Positions 8,361 through 17,279 of a DNA stretch of 64,000 bases are shown here, one piece after another; the stretch's first letter is position 1; every line of letters begins with the position of its first letter. The notes below the pieces were generated by a model. The model ran no database searches, was not told the DNA's origin, and saw only the letters and a program-made list of their open reading frames with translations. Where the stretch lies: NCBI RefSeq assembly GCF_943193185.1, contig NZ_CALPDE010000009.1, forward strand, positions 1 to 64,000, written 5' to 3'. The DNA is from Lactococcus ileimucosae. Lineage in GTDB: Bacteria; Bacillota; Bacilli; Lactobacillales; Streptococcaceae. Both the position numbers and the translations under genes were made by a program.

Positions 8361-8496
8361 CCCTCTCTCCTTCATATTACTTCTTTATATTATTATGGAA
8401 AAATCCACATCTATATTTATAATACCTAGCGGTATTAGCATTTGCTATTATAGCACAATTGACAGATAAAAAAAAGACCCTTTTCCCTTTTATTCT

Positions 8497-8526
8497 AAAA
8501 AAATCTATCCTATTGGACAGATTTTT
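8497..8526 (-). terminator. Terminator of the 8536-9066 gene
   Basis: On the minus strand AAAAATCTGTCC pairs with GGATAGATTTTTTT around an AATA loop, ending in a T run. Confidence 0.75.
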
Positions 8527-8535
8527 AGAAAGTAT

Positions 8536-9066
8536 TTAAATGTTGTAATGCTGGCGTTTCAGCATGGATGGGTAAATGTTTTTTGCGTTCTCTAGTTCCT
8601 TTTTCTTGGCCTCAATATCCTCTGTAATTTGAACAGAAAAGTTCTCGAAAATTGGACGAGCTTCCTTGAAAATATAGCCTCCATTTTTCAAATCTTGTTC
8701 ATCTTCGAAAACAGCCAAGTGCTGAGAAAGATTCTTGAAAAAAGTACTCAAGAAATAAGCTGGAATGTACAAATTATACATAGAAGTGTAATTTTTCAAA
8801 AAATTATAGTCATAAAAAGGAACTTTTACATCACTTTGAGGATTTACGATAGCCTCGTCATCTCCAATGATTGGACGGTTTAGAATTTCAATAATCTTTT
8901 GGTTTAAAGTATTGCGGACTTCAATCTCACGTAAAAGTTTCTCAATAGCCAAGCGCTTTTTATAGCGATTTTCATCGTAGCGCTTGTAAATATACATCCC
9001 TGCAATAAAAAGCCAAGCTCCTGCAATCATAGCAACAAGCATCGAAATAATAAGTTCTGAATTCAT
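8536..9066 (-). CDS. Membrane-anchored protein of unknown function
   Basis: I do not recognise this 176-residue protein. Residues 5-27 (LIISMLVAMIAGAWLFIAGM) form a single N-terminal membrane segment, followed by a basic stretch (YKRYDENRYKKR). The rest is a charged, probably helical domain with an aromatic centre (YDYNFLKNYTSMYNLYIPAYF) and a lysine/glutamate-rich C-terminal helix. The topology is most likely N-out with a cytoplasmic domain (inference from the positive-inside rule). It is a single gene with its own terminator. Confidence 0.75.
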   Translation of the reverse strand: MNSELIISMLVAMIAGAWLFIAGMYIYKRYDENRYKKRLAIEKLLREIEVRNTLNQKIIEILNRPIIGDDEAIVNPQSDVKVPFYDYNFLKNYTSMYNLYIPAYFLSTFFKNLSQHLAVFEDEQDLKNGGYIFKEARPIFENFSVQITEDIEAKKKELENAKNIYPSMLKRQHYNI

Positions 9067-9126
9067 ACTATTATTATAGCAAAATGACTAATTTTTTAAA
9101 ACTTATTTCTTTAAAAAATTTTAGGC

Positions 9127-9507
9127 TTAAGCTGTAATTTCGATTTTATTGCCCTCGGGATCACGAACTACAGCCTCATAATAACCGTCTCCTGTCCTTC
9201 TAGGACCTGATAAAATTTCATAACCATTTTCTGAAAAACGCTGAGCGAGTTGGTTAACTCCTTGTTCATTACCAACATGCATTGCAAGATGAGCAAAGCC
9301 TAGTCCTTCAGGGAGAAGCTCTTGTATGTCTGCACGGTGCATGAGTTCCACGCGGGCACCTTCTGCAAAACTCATAAAGTAGGAAGTAAATCCTGTTTTA
9401 GGATTATGGTATTTTTGTCCCGCCTTTGCTGAAAAATAAATTTCGTAAAACTCTTTCATCGTTTCCAAGTCTTTTACCCAGATACCTACATGTTCAATTT
9501 TCATCAT
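9127..9507 (-). CDS. VOC family (glyoxalase/bleomycin-resistance fold) protein
   Basis: This 126-residue single-domain vicinal-oxygen-chelate protein has two beta-alpha-beta-beta-beta halves. The first begins KIEHVGIWVKDL with the metal-binding His, and ELMHR supplies a Glu. The second begins FAHLAMHVGN and ends VVRDPEGNKIEI with the terminal metal Glu. These residues fit a lactoylglutathione-lyase-like metal site, but many homologues have other substrates. A second in-frame ATG at 9504 sits at better spacing from AGGAGG than the first, so the protein may be one residue shorter. Confidence 0.85.
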   Translation of the reverse strand: MMKIEHVGIWVKDLETMKEFYEIYFSAKAGQKYHNPKTGFTSYFMSFAEGARVELMHRADIQELLPEGLGFAHLAMHVGNEQGVNQLAQRFSENGYEILSGPRRTGDGYYEAVVRDPEGNKIEITA

Positions 9508-9632
9508 TTTTCCTCCTGCTCTTATTATACTCTTTTACAACGGTAAGGTTTGTTATGGAATTAGAAATATTTTTCTGTTTAACATCGGTTTTATTATAGC
9601 CAGAGCTTCTTTCATATCAAGCATGCTTATTT

Positions 9633-9662
9633 TTTGACCTTTTTTGACCTTTACTTTATAAT
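9633..9662 (+). promoter_or_regulatory. CtsR operator overlapping the clpP promoter
   Basis: Two direct heptads TTTGACC at 9633-9639 and 9643-9649, separated by 3 bp, match the CtsR box (complement of GGTCAAA-N3-GGTCAAA). The first contains the -35 TTGACC (9634-9639); a 17-bp spacer leads to a perfect -10 TATAAT (9657-9662). CtsR bound here would block RNA polymerase. The repressor gene itself is at 38.6-39.1 kb. Confidence 0.9.
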
Positions 9663-9693
9663 AGAATAAAACATTGAAAAAGGAGACTTATCT

Positions 9694-10293
9694 ATGGGAT
9701 ATTTAGTACCTACTGTTATTGAGCAATCAAGTCGTGGTGAACGTGCCTATGACATTTACAGCCGTTTGCTGAAAGACCGCATCATTATGTTGACTGGACC
9801 AGTTGAGGATGGCATGGCAAACTCCATCATTGCTCAACTCCTCTTCTTGGATGCCCAAGACAGTACAAAGGATATTTACCTCTATATTAACACACCTGGT
9901 GGTTCTGTTTCTGCTGGACTTGCTATCGTTGATACTATGAACTTCATCAAGTCTGACGTGCAAACTATTGTTATGGGTATTGCTGCATCTATGGGTACAA
10001 TCATCGCTTCTAGTGGTACAAAAGGCAAACGTTTCATGTTGCCACACGCCGAATATATGATTCACCAACCTATGGGCGGTACTGGTGGTGGTACACAGCA
10101 AACAGATATGGCCATCGCTGCTGAGCATTTGCTCAAAACCCGTCACACTTTGGAAAAAATCTTGGCCGAAAACTCTGGTCAATCTGTAGAAAAAGTTCAC
10201 GCAGATGCAGAACGCGACAACTGGATGACTGCTCAAGAAACACTGGAATACGGCTTCATTGATGAAATCATGGAAGCTAATAGTTTGAAATAA
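9694..10293 (+). CDS. clpP: ATP-dependent Clp protease proteolytic subunit
   Basis: ClpP is the tetradecameric serine peptidase that degrades proteins fed by ClpC, ClpE or ClpX. The 199 residues match the family length. The nucleophile is Ser99 in GIAASMGT, His124 lies in MIHQP, and the Asp is in AERDNWM near 173. The start is set by AAAGGAGACTTATCT before ATG 9694. It is monocistronic, CtsR-controlled (operator at 9633) and followed by its own terminator. Confidence 0.98.
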   Translation: MGYLVPTVIEQSSRGERAYDIYSRLLKDRIIMLTGPVEDGMANSIIAQLLFLDAQDSTKDIYLYINTPGGSVSAGLAIVDTMNFIKSDVQTIVMGIAASMGTIIASSGTKGKRFMLPHAEYMIHQPMGGTGGGTQQTDMAIAAEHLLKTRHTLEKILAENSGQSVEKVHADAERDNWMTAQETLEYGFIDEIMEANSLK

Positions 10294-10302
10294 AGGCAAC
10301 TC

Positions 10303-10335
10303 AAAAATCCCTACCAAGTCTGGTGGGATTTTTTC
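10303..10335 (+). terminator. clpP terminator
   Basis: AAAAATCCCTACCA pairs with TGGTGGGATTTTT around a short loop, followed by TTTCTTTCT. Confidence 0.9.
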
Positions 10336-10362
10336 TTTCTCATTTTATGGAATATTTTTTCT

Positions 10363-11997
10363 TTAGATTGAGGGGTTAATGATGAGGGCGGGACGGACTC
10401 CTCCGTCATTTAAGCTAGGATGTTGGGTTGACCAAGCGCCTAATCCGCCACTGGAACCTACTATCCAACGACCAGCCCCTGCGCTAGAATGAGTGCGTAG
10501 GGACCACCAGCTGGGGCCTATACCTGCACGATTTCCATTACTTGTAAAAGCGCGCCCTGGGCCGGATAGACGTACAATGTCTGCCATCGAAAGTGCGAAA
10601 GCACGAGAAGTCCCTGTTGAATCAACTGTACTAATATCTGCTGCAATATCAGGGAAAGCATCCAGATTAAGTATTTGCCATCTTGATGGATCACTCCAAT
10701 CGAGATTTTCAGGTCTCACATAGGCAGTTGTAAATACATTTGCTACAGGTTGAACCATACTTTGAACTGCTGAGTCAAGACCAGCATACCAGTTTGTAAA
10801 AACTGTTTCTTGTTCTACAGGAAAATGTCCTCTCAATGAGTCATTCCGAATAATCAAATGATTCCCCCCACCTTGATTCTCCAAATAACGGTACTGCTCC
10901 CCAGCCATAGTAAAGATGGTCCCCGGTGCCATGATACTAAAGTTGATTTGGTCGGGTTGAACATTGTCATCTGGTCCCGGGTTCCCCCAGTTGTTATCGA
11001 TAGAACCGTTCTGTACGGCTGTCAGGAAGTCTGACAAGTCATCATGATGCGTATAGTCTGGATCTGCAGCCAAGAAATCATTGATACGGTCAGGACTGAT
11101 CAGTTGCCCGTCCACATGGATACCGTAATAATATTCGCCCGGGATGCTGTCCGCTGCTGCGGTCATCTGAGCCGCATCCAAGAGGTAAGAAGTCGTCTCT
11201 CCTGCTTGGAGTTGGTTCGCCCAGTAGGCCCAGCCTGTTTGGTGGTCAATCACCCAGAAGTTCCCGACTTTCAGGTTATTGGGGAGAGCTGCCCACTGGC
11301 TGATTGTCATTGGGGCACGCTCTTGTTGCAGGTTTTGAGCGGCATCATGAGTGACTTCTTCGCCTGGCCAAACTGGTCCGCTGTTGTCAAAGCTGTCGCC
11401 AGAGGACCAGTAGGCATCTGTACCGTCTCCCGGATGCGTGGCGCCGTCTGTGACACCGTCTGTGGCTGTACTTGTGAGCCAGTCACGGGCATGCCCTGCT
11501 GAGGCGGTCATCAGGTCTTGGTTGTCCCGATTGAAGGTGGGTATGAACCATGGGGCATCTTGACCTGAGCGGGTCCAACCAAAGGTCAGGTTGGCATAGG
11601 TGTTGAAGGCAGCTGAGTCACTTACACGGGTGTTGAGATTGGTCTCTGAGGGACGCATGACCGTCCAAGTGTTCACTTGGTCACGGATGGTGCCACCTAC
11701 TATAGGGGTGAAGTCTGTATCGCCTGCTGAGCGTTTCTCCATGAACTCGGAGAGGCGGATACGGGCCATGAGGGGCACATTGCCATAGTTCTCCACGAAG
11801 ACGTCCTTGTTTTCGGTGTCTCGGTTGTAGTAGTCGTGGACACGGCCACCGACATTGATGTCCACTTCATTCAGCCGGTCATTGATGGCCCGCTGGTTGA
11901 AGGCTTGGAAGGCGAAGGTCCCGCCTACCAAGAGCAATAAGAGGGACAGGAGCGCGAGGTTGCGCAGCCGCCGCTGGTTTTTCTTTTCTGGTGTCAT
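10363..11997 (-). CDS. Surface protein, TasA-like N-terminus with DUF6273-like C-terminal domain (copy 1)
   Basis: I recognise domains, not a named gene. The start ATG 11997 follows AAAGGAGGAGTTT. Residues 1-32 are basic then hydrophobic and end LVGGTFAF, resembling SipW-type (TasA/camelysin) signal peptides. DVFVENYGNVPLMARIRLS (residues ~67-85) matches the following TasA-like strand. A middle region (DFWVIDH-type, TGWAYWANQL) is shared with the other copies. From ~350, TIFTMAGEQYRYLE opens a DUF6273-like domain ending WWSLRT...GGVRPALIINPS. Length is 544. Its 5' part is GC-richer than neighbouring genes. The surface location is inferred. Promoter and variation are described separately. Confidence 0.85.
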   Translation of the reverse strand: MTPEKKNQRRLRNLALLSLLLLLVGGTFAFQAFNQRAINDRLNEVDINVGGRVHDYYNRDTENKDVFVENYGNVPLMARIRLSEFMEKRSAGDTDFTPIVGGTIRDQVNTWTVMRPSETNLNTRVSDSAAFNTYANLTFGWTRSGQDAPWFIPTFNRDNQDLMTASAGHARDWLTSTATDGVTDGATHPGDGTDAYWSSGDSFDNSGPVWPGEEVTHDAAQNLQQERAPMTISQWAALPNNLKVGNFWVIDHQTGWAYWANQLQAGETTSYLLDAAQMTAAADSIPGEYYYGIHVDGQLISPDRINDFLAADPDYTHHDDLSDFLTAVQNGSIDNNWGNPGPDDNVQPDQINFSIMAPGTIFTMAGEQYRYLENQGGGNHLIIRNDSLRGHFPVEQETVFTNWYAGLDSAVQSMVQPVANVFTTAYVRPENLDWSDPSRWQILNLDAFPDIAADISTVDSTGTSRAFALSMADIVRLSGPGRAFTSNGNRAGIGPSWWSLRTHSSAGAGRWIVGSSGGLGAWSTQHPSLNDGGVRPALIINPSI

Positions 11998-12126
11998 AAA
12001 CTCCTCCTTTGACGTAACCTGTACTTTTAGATTTTCATTACATATATATTTCTAATGTTACGTTTACTTTCTGAGTCTATAGTATAAAAAAAAAAGGTCA
12101 AATGAAATGAGTGTTTGATGAGAAAA
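11792..12126. repeat. Near-identical block shared with copy 2 (24657-24995)
   Basis: This 335-bp block spans the promoter, leader, ribosome binding site and first ~70 codons. I see only about four substitutions against 24657-24995, plus a 4-base difference in T-run length. Outside the block the two genes diverge substantially. Confidence 0.85.
12076..12101 (-). promoter_or_regulatory. Poly-T-spacer promoter of surface-protein copy 1 (10 T)
   Basis: On the minus strand TTGACC (12096-12101) is followed by ten T (12086-12095) and ATACTATAGA. The resulting spacers are 9, 11 or 14 bp for the three possible -10 hexamers TATACT, TACTAT and TATAGA. All are below the usual 16-18, so this copy is predicted weak or off. 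A ~80-base leader follows before the ribosome binding site. Confidence 0.65.
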
Positions 12127-12214
12127 GGGTGCTTGGTTTGTCTGTTTGCTTGTTCTTGTCTGCGGAGCTAGGCCTTTGCTTACAGGAAACGTGTTGGAAA
12201 GATGTTCAGACAGA

Positions 12215-12242
12215 AAAAAACGCTCAACTGAGCGTTTTCCTA
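12215..12242 (-). terminator. Terminator of the amino-acid permease gene
   Basis: AAAACGCTCA and GAGCGTTTT pair around ACT; on the minus strand the stem is followed by a run of seven T. Confidence 0.85.
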
Positions 12243-12254
12243 TTTTTATAGACT

Positions 12255-13856
12255 TTATTTTTCTTTATGAAGTTCGTCTTCAGAAAGTTCCGTCAATGCA
12301 GTGTATTCTGCAGGATAGCGTTTTTTATAACGATTCATCATGAAGAAGGCAACCAAACCAAAGATAAGAGGACCCGCAATCATCGATACTACGGTTTGAA
12401 CAGTATCCCCAAGAACAGCTGGACGATCCGCTACTGGCAAAGCAAAGTAATCTGTGATCGGTTGAATAACTGTGAAAGCATTAGCAAAAGCAACGACAAG
12501 GAAGGTCACAGTTACAGCTGCCATAGCAATACCTTTAGATTTGTAAAGCGTAAATGGTTTTTCAATATCATCATTAAGTTTGAATTTTGCATAGGCAATA
12601 ACAATAAAGAGGTACGGCAATGTCATCGCAACGTTGGCCATATTTGTCAAGATGGCAAAGAACTTAGCTGCTGCTTCTGCACCACCACCGAGGTTGATAA
12701 GCATGTTAAGCAAGATGATAACAAACACGATAGCAAATTGAACCATCATTGCAAATTTAGGTAAACCTGATTCTTCATCAAGCTGTCCATAACGACCAGG
12801 CCACAGTTTGTCTGGTGTACCAGAGATGATTTGTTTTACAGGGCTGTAGATCAAGGTGAAGAAAGCACCCATCAATGAAAGGAGCATTGCTAGACCCATG
12901 TAACGCGCAAGAATTGAACCGATAGCGACTGCACCTGAGTGATCTAATCCGAAAGCATCGCCTAAAGCTTCACCTAGGTATTGCATTGTGACGTAACCTG
13001 CATTACCAAGATTGATTGTTCCAGCTTTAACACCTTCGTAGAAAGCTCCGCCTGTTTGGTAGTTCATGAAGAAACCAACACAGAGAATCATTACAGAGTA
13101 ACCGATAGCGATAATAAGTGCTGAGGTTACAACACCGCGAGGAAAGTTTTTCTCAGGTTTGTCTGTTTCATCAACCAAGCCTCCAACGGCTTCAACACCG
13201 CCATAGGCAAAAATTGCAAATACCATAAAGGCGATGAAACCAATTGCTGAACTATTATTGAAATTAGGGTTAAGACTTGTAACAAAAGCATCTGCAGTAA
13301 TCGGTGTTGTTGGCTGTCCATTAAGAATAAGGACCAAAAGCGCACAAACTAAAAGAATGGCGTTCAATGAGAGAACGGCAATACCACCAAGTGTCGCGAA
13401 TTTTTTGACCGCATCCAAACCACGCAGGGCAAAAAAGGTAATCGCAGCAATCCAAGCCATGGCGATGAGTGAAAGAATCCACGGATCTGGTACATGAAGG
13501 GAGTTACCAAAAATCATATTGGTAATAGGCACCATGATACCATTAGAAACATTGACCATCCATACGAGGTAAGAGGCATACCACATAAACGTTCCAATGA
13601 AGGCGAAAGTCGGACCAACCGCTTTCTCCATCCAAGAGTAGATACCTCCTTTTTCTTCCTTAAAGGCTGAACCAAGTTCAGTGACCATAAAGGCAAAGGG
13701 CAGGAAGAAGAAGAGTCCTCCAACGATGTACCATGGAATAGCAGCATAACCCATCATGTAAAATGCACGAGGGATGTTGTTAAATCCATAAACCGAGGTG
13801 AAAATCATCAGGCATAAGCCGACAAGGGAAAGCTTCCCTTTTGCTTTATCAGACAT
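12255..13856 (-). CDS. APC superfamily amino-acid permease (GadC/YjeM-like)
   Basis: This ~533-residue permease has about twelve membrane segments and the APC signature GFNNIPRAFYMMGYAAIPW near the N-terminus, followed by ELGSAFKEEKGGIYSWMEKAVG. The closest family I recognise is the glutamate/GABA-antiporter-like YjeM group; the substrate is not readable. ATG 13856 is preferred over an in-frame TTG one codon upstream because it gives better spacing from AAGGAGGACAT. It has its own terminator. The 321-bp gap to pepT holds a hairpin and no gene. Confidence 0.88.
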   Translation of the reverse strand: MSDKAKGKLSLVGLCLMIFTSVYGFNNIPRAFYMMGYAAIPWYIVGGLFFFLPFAFMVTELGSAFKEEKGGIYSWMEKAVGPTFAFIGTFMWYASYLVWMVNVSNGIMVPITNMIFGNSLHVPDPWILSLIAMAWIAAITFFALRGLDAVKKFATLGGIAVLSLNAILLVCALLVLILNGQPTTPITADAFVTSLNPNFNNSSAIGFIAFMVFAIFAYGGVEAVGGLVDETDKPEKNFPRGVVTSALIIAIGYSVMILCVGFFMNYQTGGAFYEGVKAGTINLGNAGYVTMQYLGEALGDAFGLDHSGAVAIGSILARYMGLAMLLSLMGAFFTLIYSPVKQIISGTPDKLWPGRYGQLDEESGLPKFAMMVQFAIVFVIILLNMLINLGGGAEAAAKFFAILTNMANVAMTLPYLFIVIAYAKFKLNDDIEKPFTLYKSKGIAMAAVTVTFLVVAFANAFTVIQPITDYFALPVADRPAVLGDTVQTVVSMIAGPLIFGLVAFFMMNRYKKRYPAEYTALTELSEDELHKEK

Positions 13857-14065
13857 CAAATGTCCTCCTTTTTTATAAATCAGATTTGCTGATTAAAAAT
13901 TTTTGTAAAGCAAGTAAACATTTTACTTGCATAATTACCATAATCTAGAGATATATGATGCTTTCCACCATAAAATCTAAAGTTTACTCCGTCTATAAAA
14001 GATAGAATAAAACATTCATAACTAGAATTAACTACAATTGTGCGACAATTTTAAAAATAACCTAA

Positions 14066-14091
14066 AACAGGTCGCCCGAAGGCGACTTGTT
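14066..14091 (-). terminator. Terminator of the ppaC-DUF1803-pepT transcript
   Basis: ACAGGTCGCC pairs with GGCGACTTGT around CGAA. On the minus strand the stem is followed by TTTTAGGTTATTTTT. Confidence 0.75.
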
Positions 14092-14177
14092 CTTTAATTT
14101 ATAAGGAAGGTAAAAGTTCATAAAAAACAAACTTATTGGAAAGGCTTTCCTATAAGCCCTAAGACTATTTTAGCATA

Positions 14178-15425
14178 TTATTCTTTATTTTTCAAGATAT
14201 TATTAAGTTTCAGCATCTCTAAAAGAACATCTACAGCTTTTTCCATTGTTTGCAGACTTACAAACTCAAAACGCCCGTGCATGTTTTCTCCACCAGCAAA
14301 AATGTTTGGTGTTGGCAATCCCATGAAGGAAATTTTAGAACCATCTGTCCCACCACGGACAGGCTCAATTTTTGGTTCAATCCCCAAGTTCTTCATCGCT
14401 TCTTCTGCAAGGTCGATGATGGACATGTCTTTTTCAATGACTTTAGCCATATTGTAATATTGGTCTTTGATTGTTGCTTTTACACGCTCTGAACCAAGTT
14501 GAGCATTCATCTTGTCCGCAATATCTTGCATCAATGCTTTACGTGCATTAAACTTATCTTCATCATGGTCACGGATGATATACTGTGCACGTGCTTCTTC
14601 AACAGTACCGTCCAGTTTCAAAAGATGGAAGAAGCCTTCTCGTCCTTCTGTTTTTTCTGGACGATCAAAGTCCGGTAATTGTGTATGGTAATCTATTGCC
14701 AACTGCAAGGCGTTGACCATAGTATTCTTAGCTGTACCGGGATGAACATTTTTACCTTGGAACTCCAAGACAGCACCAGCAGCTGAGAATGTTTCATATT
14801 CCAACTCACCGAGTGGACCACCATCCACTGTATAAGCAAAGTCAACATTGAAGTCTTCAACGTCAAAGCGGTCAGCTCCTGTTCCGATTTCTTCATCAGG
14901 ACCAAAACCGATGCGTATCTCGCCGTGTTCAAACTCAGGGTTGACATTAATCAAATAGTCTGCTAACGTCATAATTTCAGCAATACCCGCTTTGTCATCA
15001 GCACCTAACAAGGTTGTACCATCAGTATGAATGAGGGTTTGCCCCTTATAGTTTTTCAAGTTAGGAAATTCAGCTGGATCAAGTTTAAAACCAGACTCTC
15101 CTAGTTCAATAACAGACTCCCCATCGTAGTTTTCAAGGATCTGTGGATTGACACCTTCTGCATTGAAATCTGCCGTATCCATGTGGGCAATCAAACCAAT
15201 TTTACGCACATTTTTATCTGTTGTTGCTGGAATAGTACCCACCACATAGCCGTTTGACTCAAGATAATGAACATCTTGAATACCGATGGCACGCATTTCA
15301 TCTGCCATCTTGTGTGCAAAATCAACAAGAGCTGGAACTGACGGCACAGTTGTTGAATTTTCATCTGAGCGTGTGTTCACTTTGACATAGTCAAGGAAAC
15401 GGGGTAACAATTTTTCGTATTTCAT
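14178..15425 (-). CDS. pepT: Peptidase T (tripeptide aminopeptidase)
   Basis: PepT releases the N-terminal residue of tripeptides and is part of the lactococcal casein-peptide utilisation set. The 415 residues match the M20B family. Zinc-site motifs are visible: [11 protein letters not shown] (first His and Asp), [17 protein letters not shown] (bridging Asp), [14 protein letters not shown] (catalytic Glu-Glu) and, near the C-terminus, [23 protein letters not shown]. The gene lies 2 bp after the DUF1803 gene in the same direction and ends in a strong terminator. Confidence 0.97.
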   Translation of the reverse strand: MKYEKLLPRFLDYVKVNTRSDENSTTVPSVPALVDFAHKMADEMRAIGIQDVHYLESNGYVVGTIPATTDKNVRKIGLIAHMDTADFNAEGVNPQILENYDGESVIELGESGFKLDPAEFPNLKNYKGQTLIHTDGTTLLGADDKAGIAEIMTLADYLINVNPEFEHGEIRIGFGPDEEIGTGADRFDVEDFNVDFAYTVDGGPLGELEYETFSAAGAVLEFQGKNVHPGTAKNTMVNALQLAIDYHTQLPDFDRPEKTEGREGFFHLLKLDGTVEEARAQYIIRDHDEDKFNARKALMQDIADKMNAQLGSERVKATIKDQYYNMAKVIEKDMSIIDLAEEAMKNLGIEPKIEPVRGGTDGSKISFMGLPTPNIFAGGENMHGRFEFVSLQTMEKAVDVLLEMLKLNNILKNKE

Positions 15426-15427
15426 TT

Positions 15428-16192
15428 TTATCCTCCTATGGAAATGAAGTTATTTAATACTTTTGTCTGTTGAATTTGAGCAGCAATGAAGTCTTGAGCT
15501 TGGTTGAAACGGACTTCTTCAAGCTGAACTGCCTCATCAAACTTCAGATGAGTTTTATAGGTGTTTTCGCCCAGCGCCTCAATATATCCGTATTTCTCCA
15601 AAACTCTGATAAAAATATCTGGACGCGCTTTGACAATAGATTTACGGGTAAATTTGAGCAAAAAACTTGTCATGTACTTTAGGGCGTACTCTGGATTAAC
15701 ATCCCCCATAATCTGATAAACTTCGCCCTCCAGTACCGTCAATGGTAAATCATTTGCCAGTTTATAAAAATAGTTGAATAAATTATCGGTCGTCAAATCA
15801 TATTGGCTAGAAAAATGTAAGCAAATCGCATTCGTCTGGTTTTTCAAACTTTGCTGGATAATTGACTGATTAAGCCTTCTTTCCAGTTGACTTCCCGCCT
15901 CTACAAAGAAAGGTTCTTTATAGGTATAAATAGCTGGTGGCATTGGTTTTAAAGTCAAATCAAAATCATCATCCCTAAAAACTTTAAAATTATTGCCATA
16001 ACGCTTATCGCTACGCCAGATAAAATTGGCCGCAATAAAACTGTCCAGTTGACGATCTATGTTCTTTATTTCTTCAAAATCTTTATGGATTTGGCGCAAG
16101 GTTACATCTTCATGCAGCTCCAAATAGTTAATCAGTTTTAAGAAAAAAGGCTGACGTGTCAGCCTATTTTTATTAAAAACGTGAATAGGCAT
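15428..16192 (-). CDS. DUF1803 family protein
   Basis: This 254-residue cytoplasmic protein carries the DUF1803 core, recognisable by [40 protein letters not shown] and [18 protein letters not shown] (residues ~140-215). The family is found next to ppaC in streptococci and lactococci, exactly as here: its ATG shares one base with the ppaC stop. No function is established for the family. The N-terminal third is predicted helical and may be a winged-helix-like segment (weak inference). Confidence 0.8.
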   Translation of the reverse strand: MPIHVFNKNRLTRQPFFLKLINYLELHEDVTLRQIHKDFEEIKNIDRQLDSFIAANFIWRSDKRYGNNFKVFRDDDFDLTLKPMPPAIYTYKEPFFVEAGSQLERRLNQSIIQQSLKNQTNAICLHFSSQYDLTTDNLFNYFYKLANDLPLTVLEGEVYQIMGDVNPEYALKYMTSFLLKFTRKSIVKARPDIFIRVLEKYGYIEALGENTYKTHLKFDEAVQLEEVRFNQAQDFIAAQIQQTKVLNNFISIGG

Positions 16193-17136
16193 TATTTGTT
16201 GAACTCTTCTGTTAGTTGCGGCACAACTTGCTTTTTACGTGAAACAGCCCCAGCTAAGAAAGCATGGTCGTCTTCAAGTGTAAAGTGGAAAGCTGCCTCA
16301 ACCTTATCTTTGTGGCTACCGATTTCGACAATTTCTGAGTTAGAATTTACGATATCTGTAATCATGAAGACAAAGTCATCATAATGTTCAACTTCCATCG
16401 CTTTCTTGATGGCAACTTTGACATCATGTAAGCGAGAAAGCACATCTTGAATTTCAACTGTATTGACTTGAGCGATACGGATACGACTGCCGTTAAGTTC
16501 AAAGGTCTTCGCATCAATATCAATGAGTTCTTCTGCTGATTTGTTATCCAAGTTTGTCCCAGCTTTGAGCATGGCCAACCCATATTCTTGGAGATCAACA
16601 CCAGCAATTTTTGCCAATTCTTCTGCAACTTTGTGGTCAGTCGCATGTGTTGTTGGTGATTTCAAAAGTAATGTGTCTGAAATCAGGCCTGAAAGCAAGA
16701 GTCCAGCCACTTCACGTGGTATTTCCACACCTGCTTCAAGGAACTTGCGGTAAACGATAGATGAAGCTGATCCAACAGGTTCAATCGTCATGAACAAAGG
16801 TGAAGCTGTATTAAAGTTAGCCACACGGTGGTGATCCACAACACCAAAGATGTTTAAAGAAGCGATATCTGCGATTGATTGTTGAAATTCATTGTGATCC
16901 GTCAAGATAACTGTGTCCACACCTTCATCAGCTGCTGATGTTACCACGCGTGGTGCTTCAACACCAAAATAATCCAAAGCAAATTGTGTTTCTTCATTTG
17001 GTGTACCCAAAGCCACACACTCTGTATTCAAAGCACCGACTGGGCGGTGGTTGCTCAAGTATGAAAAACCATAAGAGGATGCAATTGCATCTGTGTCAGG
17101 TTTTTGGTGACCAAAGACGAGAATTTTATCCGACAT
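16192..17136 (-). CDS. ppaC: Manganese-dependent inorganic pyrophosphatase
   Basis: This family II (DHH-type) pyrophosphatase hydrolyses PPi to two phosphates. Its 314 residues fit the family. Metal motifs are [14 protein letters not shown] (residues 8-21), [10 protein letters not shown] and VDHHRVANF in the DHH domain, and the C-terminal DHHA2 domain ends [14 protein letters not shown], where the RKKQ loop binds substrate. It is the first gene of the ppaC-DUF1803-pepT group. Confidence 0.97.
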   Translation of the reverse strand: MSDKILVFGHQKPDTDAIASSYGFSYLSNHRPVGALNTECVALGTPNEETQFALDYFGVEAPRVVTSAADEGVDTVILTDHNEFQQSIADIASLNIFGVVDHHRVANFNTASPLFMTIEPVGSASSIVYRKFLEAGVEIPREVAGLLLSGLISDTLLLKSPTTHATDHKVAEELAKIAGVDLQEYGLAMLKAGTNLDNKSAEELIDIDAKTFELNGSRIRIAQVNTVEIQDVLSRLHDVKVAIKKAMEVEHYDDFVFMITDIVNSNSEIVEIGSHKDKVEAAFHFTLEDDHAFLAGAVSRKKQVVPQLTEEFNK

Positions 17137-17248
17137 TTCTGTACCTCATTTTTATATTTATGTTTTTCTCATTATACCAAAAAAAGAGAATTTACGCACA
17201 CTTTCAAAGCATCTCACCTGCTACTTTTCTTATTTTTTGAATAAAAAT

Positions 17249-17279
17249 AAAACTTAAAAGCTGGGCCTTTAAGTTTTTT
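17249..17279 (-). terminator. pflA terminator
   Basis: AAACTTAAA and TTTAAGTTT form a stem around GCTGGGCC. It overlaps the last bases of pflA and has an A-rich left flank, which reads as T on the minus strand. Confidence 0.75.

Noticed and set aside
9727-10317. A 196-codon open frame antisense to clpP
   Set aside because: It is the codon-pattern shadow of clpP, without a start context or plausible protein composition.
12094-12102. A TTTGACC heptad in the poly-T promoters resembling half a CtsR box
   Set aside because: CtsR needs two heptads 3 bp apart. Only one is present, and it is explained as the -35 element.
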